Assembly: GCA_003021785.1 (NCBI GenBank)
Contig: PXQU01000013.1
Span: 292,314 to 356,313 of the forward strand
Reading direction: 5' to 3'
Length of the DNA: 64,000 bases
Source of the DNA: Halobacteriales archaeon QH_7_65_31
GTDB taxonomy: Archaea > Halobacteriota > Halobacteria > Halobacteriales > Haloarculaceae
Part shown: in pieces, positions 60,569 to 64,000 of the stretch
Position numbering within the stretch: position 1 is the first letter of the stretch
Layout: the number at the start of each line of letters is the position of its first letter
Program-made: the position numbers and the translations under genes
Notes under the pieces: model-generated
What the model was told of the DNA's origin: nothing
Seen by the model: only the letters and a program-made list of their open reading frames with translations
Database searches by the model: none

Positions 60569-60988
60569 TCACCAGAGATCCGTCTCGGCGTCCGTTCGCG
60601 CTTCGATGCCGGCGGAGACGGATAACGCGTCGATCGCGGTCTCGCGGATCGCCCCGACGTCGCCGTCGCGGGAGACGGCCACGAGGATGCCGACCGACTC
60701 GGCGACGTGAATGTCGATATCAGCCAGCGTCTCGTAGAACCGGACGGTGGCGGAGAGCGACTCGTCGTGGACCTCTGATTTCACCGCGTTACCGACGCTC
60801 TCCAGCAGTGCGGTGTCGAGTGCGCCGGTCCCGGAGCTTTTCGCGTAGGCGGTAAACGAGTCGTCCATGTACACCGAGCCGGTCGGCTCGGTCGCGTCGG
60901 CGTCGTACCACCCGACAGCGAGAAGCTGTGACGGAGACGCGTCTAACAGCGCATCGCGGACGTGCACCGCTTGCGCTTCGATATCCAT
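60569..60988 (-). CDS. conserved hypothetical protein (roadblock-like fold possible)
   Basis: A 139-aa protein (MDIEAQAVHVRDALLDASPS, LLAVGWYDADATEPTGSVYM, ATVRFYETLADIDIHVAESV). The alternating beta-helix pattern could be roadblock/LC7-like, but no motif proves it. The stop codon falls inside the GATGTCAC end of the structured element, so the C-terminus (TDAETDLW) may have been set or truncated by that insertion. The start at 60988 is preferred to 61012. Confidence 0.5.
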   Translation of the reverse strand: MDIEAQAVHVRDALLDASPSQLLAVGWYDADATEPTGSVYMDDSFTAYAKSSGTGALDTALLESVGNAVKSEVHDESLSATVRFYETLADIDIHVAESVGILVAVSRDGDVGAIRETAIDALSVSAGIEARTDAETDLW

Positions 60989-61224
60989 ACGTATCCTACC
61001 GTCGGGAGCCATTTCACTCCCATGGACGCTCGGAGGGCAGGGCGCGGGAAACGGGACGGAGCACGGTCGTTACCCACCGCGGTCGAGTGTCGTCCCGAGC
61101 GCGACCGAACCGGTAGTCGAACGCGTCGAGCAGACCGTTCGTGTGCGTCTCGCGGTCGCATCCGCAGCCACTGCTCCCGAGGAATAAACAGCCAGCCAGT
61201 TGCAGCGGCGGGGTACTCGAATAG

Positions 61225-61230
61225 TATATA
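61225..61230 (+). promoter_or_regulatory. TATA box for the MTH865-like gene
   Basis: TATATA lies 28-33 nt before the ATG at 61258, the normal distance for a leaderless haloarchaeal gene, and supports that start over the GTG at 61237. Confidence 0.6.
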
Positions 61231-61257
61231 CGTCCGGTGGCCGAGGGTAGGACCGCT

Positions 61258-61509
61258 ATGGCAGACAAGACAGAACTCCGCGAGCAGATGACAGAGGCGT
61301 TCGGCGAGGCAGAGTATCCGATCAACAGCCCGATGGACCTCGTGCCGGCGCTCCCGGACGGTCCGGGGACGACGTTCGAGTCCGGCGATTTCTCGATGAC
61401 GGCGATGGAGCTGAACACGAAGCTGGGCGGCGGCGAGTTCCCGTACGACTCCGTCGACGAGTTCGTCGACGACGTGCTGGAGAACCTCGAAGACCAGGGC
61501 GAGATCTGA
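61258..61509 (+). CDS. MTH865-like EF-hand-like small protein
   Basis: An 83-aa acidic helical protein. ELREQMTEAFGEAEYPINSP, MDLVPALPDGPGTTFESGDF and LEDQGEI match the MTH865 family, small archaeal proteins with an EF-hand-like helical fold. The ATG at 61258 is favoured by a TATA box 28 nt upstream. Function unknown. The gene is followed by the CxxC protein after 40 nt. Confidence 0.75.
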   Translation: MADKTELREQMTEAFGEAEYPINSPMDLVPALPDGPGTTFESGDFSMTAMELNTKLGGGEFPYDSVDEFVDDVLENLEDQGEI

Positions 61510-61549
61510 ACGTCGGCAGGGTTAACCCGCGTCGTGCGGAGATGCGAGT

Positions 61550-62128
61550 ATGAGTGAGCCGATGGGCCGATTCGACGCGCCCGAGCCGGAGACGCTTCCG
61601 GACGACGTACGGACACGGATCGAGACGGAGACGGAGGAGGCCGGCTTTACGCCGAACGTCTTCTCGGCGTTCGCGTACAAGCCGAGTCACTTCCGTGCGT
61701 TCTTCGAGTATCACGACGCGATTATCGAGGAGAGCGCCATCGACCGGGCGGAGATCGAGATGCTCATCGTCACCGTCTCGGGCATCAACGACTGTCTCTA
61801 CTGTGTCGTCGCCCACGGCGCGCTGCTCCGGCTCTACAGCGGTCGTCCGAAGCTCGCCGATCAGCTCGCGACAAACTACCGCAGCGCCGACCTCTCCGAG
61901 CGACGGCGCGCGATGCTGGAGTTCGCCGAGCTGTTGACTGAGTCGCCCGGCGACGTGGACGACGCCGCCGTCGAGGCGCTGCAAGAGACCGGCTTCTCCA
62001 AGGAGCAGGTGTGGGATATCGCCACCGTCGTCGCCTACTACAACCTCTCGAACCGGCTCGCGACCGTCGCCGATATGCGACCGAACGAAGAGTTCTATCA
62101 GCTCGGACGCGATCAGAACGGTGAGTGA
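61550..62128 (+). CDS. AhpD/CMD-type peroxidase-related protein
   Basis: A 192-aa helical protein. NDCLYCVVAHGALL carries the CxxC...H active site of the alkylhydroperoxidase AhpD/carboxymuconolactone decarboxylase superfamily. DIATVVAYYNLSNRLATVAD is the other family block. Members of this subgroup are annotated peroxidase-related; they act on peroxides using a redox dithiol. The gene ends 12 nt before the palindrome preceding the copper regulator. Confidence 0.82.
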   Translation: MSEPMGRFDAPEPETLPDDVRTRIETETEEAGFTPNVFSAFAYKPSHFRAFFEYHDAIIEESAIDRAEIEMLIVTVSGINDCLYCVVAHGALLRLYSGRPKLADQLATNYRSADLSERRRAMLEFAELLTESPGDVDDAAVEALQETGFSKEQVWDIATVVAYYNLSNRLATVADMRPNEEFYQLGRDQNGE

Positions 62129-62140
62129 GCGGCGATAGCT

Positions 62141-62157
62141 ACTTTGGAATCCAAAGT
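62141..62157. promoter_or_regulatory. 17-nt palindrome, candidate copper operator
   Basis: ACTTTGGA-A-TCCAAAGT is perfectly symmetric about one base and ends 11 nt before the GTG of the Lrp/TRASH regulator. A matching half-site TTTGGATTC (one mismatch in nine) recurs at 62740-62748 before copA. The shared element suggests that the regulator controls both its own gene and copA. Confidence 0.55.
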
Positions 62158-62168
62158 GAACGGCGGGT

Positions 62169-62738
62169 GTGCCACTCGACGAGACGGACTTCGAGATCCT
62201 CTCGCTGCTCGCCGAGGACGCGCGACGGCCGTACAGCGAGATCGGTGAAGCGGTCGACCGCTCCGGGCCGGCGGTGTCACAGCGCGTCACGCGGCTCCGG
62301 GAGAGCGGGCTCGTCGACGGCTTTACCGTCCGACTGAACCGCGACCGACTCAGCGCGGGGGTGGATATCCTCGTGACGGTCACCGATCCCGGCGACCTCG
62401 GGACGCTCCGAGCGCGGCTCGCCGACGCCGAGAGCGTCGAAGGCGTCTTCACGAGCGCGGACGAGACGGTTCGGTTCACGGGACGGACGGCCGCCGCTGA
62501 CGTTCACGCGTGGGCGAGCGAGCTGGTCGGCGAGGACGCCTTCGAGATCGAGCTACTCGACAGCGTCGAGTGGGAGCCGTCCGTCGCGGGGAGCGGCTTC
62601 GCCGTCGCCTGCGCGGAGTGTTCGAACACCGTCAGCTCAGAGGGGGAGTCGGTTCGGCTCGGCGGTGAAACCTACCACTTCTGTTGTCCGTCGTGTCGGG
62701 CGCGCTTCGAGGAGCGGTACGAGCAGCTCAGCGAGTAG
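62169..62738 (+). CDS. Lrp/AsnC-like copper regulator with TRASH domain
   Basis: A 189-aa protein, GTG start. Residues 1-50 are an Lrp-type HTH (ILSLLAEDARRPYSEIGEAV, DRSGPAVSQRVTRLRESGLV). The middle (60-125) is a ferredoxin-like sensing domain. The C-terminus is a TRASH/YHS-like zinc-binding unit with C148/C151 (CAECS) and C172/C173/C176 (YHFCCPSC). TRASH-containing regulators next to CopA sense copper or other heavy metals in archaea. It precedes copA by 53 nt on the same strand and should regulate it. Confidence 0.88.
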   Translation: MPLDETDFEILSLLAEDARRPYSEIGEAVDRSGPAVSQRVTRLRESGLVDGFTVRLNRDRLSAGVDILVTVTDPGDLGTLRARLADAESVEGVFTSADETVRFTGRTAAADVHAWASELVGEDAFEIELLDSVEWEPSVAGSGFAVACAECSNTVSSEGESVRLGGETYHFCCPSCRARFEERYEQLSE

Positions 62739-62791
62739 GTTTGGATTCGTAAGGGAAACTCGCCTAAACGACGAGTGCGTAGTATAACGTA

Positions 62792-64000
62792 ATGAGTGAA
62801 CACCACGTCCGGCTCGATATCCGGGGGATGTCGTGTGCGAACTGCTCGACGACGGTGGAAAGCGTCGTCACCGGACTCGACGGCGTGACGGAGGCGTCGA
62901 TCAACTACGCGACCGACGAGGGGATCGTCACGTACGATACCGAGCAGCTCTCGTTGCGCGAGGTTCGTGATGCTATCGACGACGCGGGCTACGAACTCGT
63001 CACGGAACGGGCGACCGTCACCGTCTCGGACATGAGCTGTGCGAACTGCGCCGAGGCGAACGAGACGGCGCTCGAAGCGATACCGGGCGTCGTCGACGCG
63101 TCGGTCAACTACGCCACCGACGAGGGGACCGTGTGGTATCTCCCGGGAGAAGTCGACCAGTCGGCTATCTACGATGCGATCGAGGCGGCGGGCTACTCGC
63201 CCGTCCGGGAGCAAAGCGATGACGAGTCGGCCACGGACGCCCGTGACGCAGCTCGCGACGCTGAGACCCGGGAACAGCTCCGGCGTACGCTGTTCGGCGC
63301 GGTGCTTTCTGCACCGTTGCTTTTCTTCCTCGCCGATACGTTTCTGCTCGGCGGGAGCGTCGTTCCCGACTCCGTCTTTGGCGTCGAGATAGGTTGGGTG
63401 GAGTTCGCGCTCGCGACACCGGTACAGGCAGTGCTCGGTTGGTCGTTCTACAAGAATTCCTACAAGGCGCTCGTCAAGAACGGCCGCGCCAACATGGACG
63501 TGCTCATCGCGCTCGGCTCGACGACAGCGTACGTTTACTCCGTCGCCGTCTTATCAGGACTGATCGCCGGCGGACTCTACTTCGATACCGCCGCGCTCAT
63601 CCTCGTGTTCATCACGCTGGGGAACTATCTCGAAGCCCGCTCGAAGGGGCAGGCCGGCGAGGCGCTTCGCTCGCTGCTGGAGATGGAGGCCGACACCGCA
63701 ACGGTCGTTCGCGAGGACGGGAGTGACGAAGAGATACCGCTCGAAGAGGTGGCGGTCGGTGACCGGATGCGAGTTCGTCCGGGCGAGCAGATTCCGACCG
63801 ACGGGGTCGTGATCGAGGGACAGTCTGCCGTCGACGAGTCGATGGTCACCGGAGAGTCGGTTCCCGTCGAGAAGACAGAGGGGGACGAGGTCGTCGGCTC
63901 GACGATCAACGAGAACGGCGTGCTGCTCGTGGAGGCGACGAAGGTCGGGGCCGACACCGCGCTCCAGCAGATCGTCGAGACGGTCAAGCAGGCGCAGTCG
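62792..64000 (+). CDS. copA: copper-translocating P1B-type ATPase (3' end outside window)
   Basis: Partial: 403 codons read to the right edge. Two heavy-metal-binding domains: C15/C18 ([11 protein letters not shown]) and C83/C86 ([11 protein letters not shown]). Then transmembrane helices ([60 protein letters not shown]) and the actuator motif [13 protein letters not shown] (TGES). The CPC, DKTG and P-loop parts lie outside. It exports Cu+ from the cytoplasm. Upstream is the TRASH regulator with a shared operator half-site at 62740-62748. Confidence 0.92.
   Translation, partial: MSEHHVRLDIRGMSCANCSTTVESVVTGLDGVTEASINYATDEGIVTYDTEQLSLREVRDAIDDAGYELVTERATVTVSDMSCANCAEANETALEAIPGVVDASVNYATDEGTVWYLPGEVDQSAIYDAIEAAGYSPVREQSDDESATDARDAARDAETREQLRRTLFGAVLSAPLLFFLADTFLLGGSVVPDSVFGVEIGWVEFALATPVQAVLGWSFYKNSYKALVKNGRANMDVLIALGSTTAYVYSVAVLSGLIAGGLYFDTAALILVFITLGNYLEARSKGQAGEALRSLLEMEADTATVVREDGSDEEIPLEEVAVGDRMRVRPGEQIPTDGVVIEGQSAVDESMVTGESVPVEKTEGDEVVGSTINENGVLLVEATKVGADTALQQIVETVKQAQS

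Noticed and set aside
1..64000. CRISPR array or cas genes
   Set aside because: No regularly spaced repeat family with unique spacers and no Cas protein was seen.

Overview
The window is a roughly 65 % GC stretch of chromosome from a haloarchaeon (class Halobacteria); genus was not determined. The evidence is the strongly acidic proteome, the archaeal information-processing genes (TFB, aMBF1, CDC48, GHMP-type shikimate kinase), the leaderless starts with a TATA box about 25-30 nt upstream, and many short haloarchaea-only genes. Coding density is high. Only one gap exceeds 300 bp (60105-60568), and it holds a structured, IS200/IS605-like non-coding element. Both window edges cut genes: a 2-oxoacid:ferredoxin oxidoreductase alpha subunit on the left and a copper P-type ATPase on the right.

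Layout. 1-5.2 kb: korA-like gene, a DICT-domain regulator, a metallo-beta-lactamase/zinc-ribbon pair, a low-GC islet (membrane-tethered wHTH protein plus lipoprotein) and a TFB gene broken by a single-base frameshift. 5.2-10 kb: acyl-CoA dehydrogenase, an HTH/TumE-like pair that resembles a toxin-antitoxin module, an acyl-CoA ligase and two small conserved proteins. 10-16.7 kb: a molybdopterin oxidoreductase, the menaquinone genes menF-menD-menB, uridine kinase and a CinA-type protein, then tRNA-Ser(UGA). 17-29 kb: the chorismate node (aroC, aroA, tyrA, chorismate mutase, shikimate kinase) interleaved with an M24 peptidase, an Rsm22-type methyltransferase, surE and a beta carbonic anhydrase. 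Into this stretch fall a MazEF-like and a RHH-RelE-like toxin-antitoxin module. The RelE module is bracketed by a 33-bp direct repeat that duplicates the last codons of the chorismate mutase gene, which suggests site-specific insertion there.

29-37.6 kb: CDC48, aMBF1, an MBL hydrolase, a PIN/RHH module, tpiA, a HerA-like ATPase and, translationally coupled upstream of it, a lower-GC protein made of four HTH repeats and an HNH nuclease. 38-46 kb is a DNA-repair neighbourhood: Pol IV (dinB), an exonuclease/helicase pair arranged like Bacillus mrfB/mrfA, and a photolyase. 46-60 kb: a histidine kinase, a GH99-like lipoprotein, a flavin reductase, an aldo/keto reductase, a pair of membrane PH-domain proteins, a K+ channel with RCK domains, a penicillin-acylase-family enzyme and a HAD phosphatase. 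60-64 kb: the structured element, small proteins, a CxxC peroxidase-like protein, and a copper cassette (Lrp/TRASH regulator plus copA) whose regulator has a 17-nt palindrome immediately upstream.

Functionally, chorismate supply (aroA, aroK, aroC) sits beside its consumers (menF to menaquinone; chorismate mutase and tyrA to Phe/Tyr). The repair genes cluster as expected for a sunlight-exposed halophile. The mobile or defence-like content is concentrated at 26.2-27.8, 33.2-37.6 and 60.1-60.6 kb.
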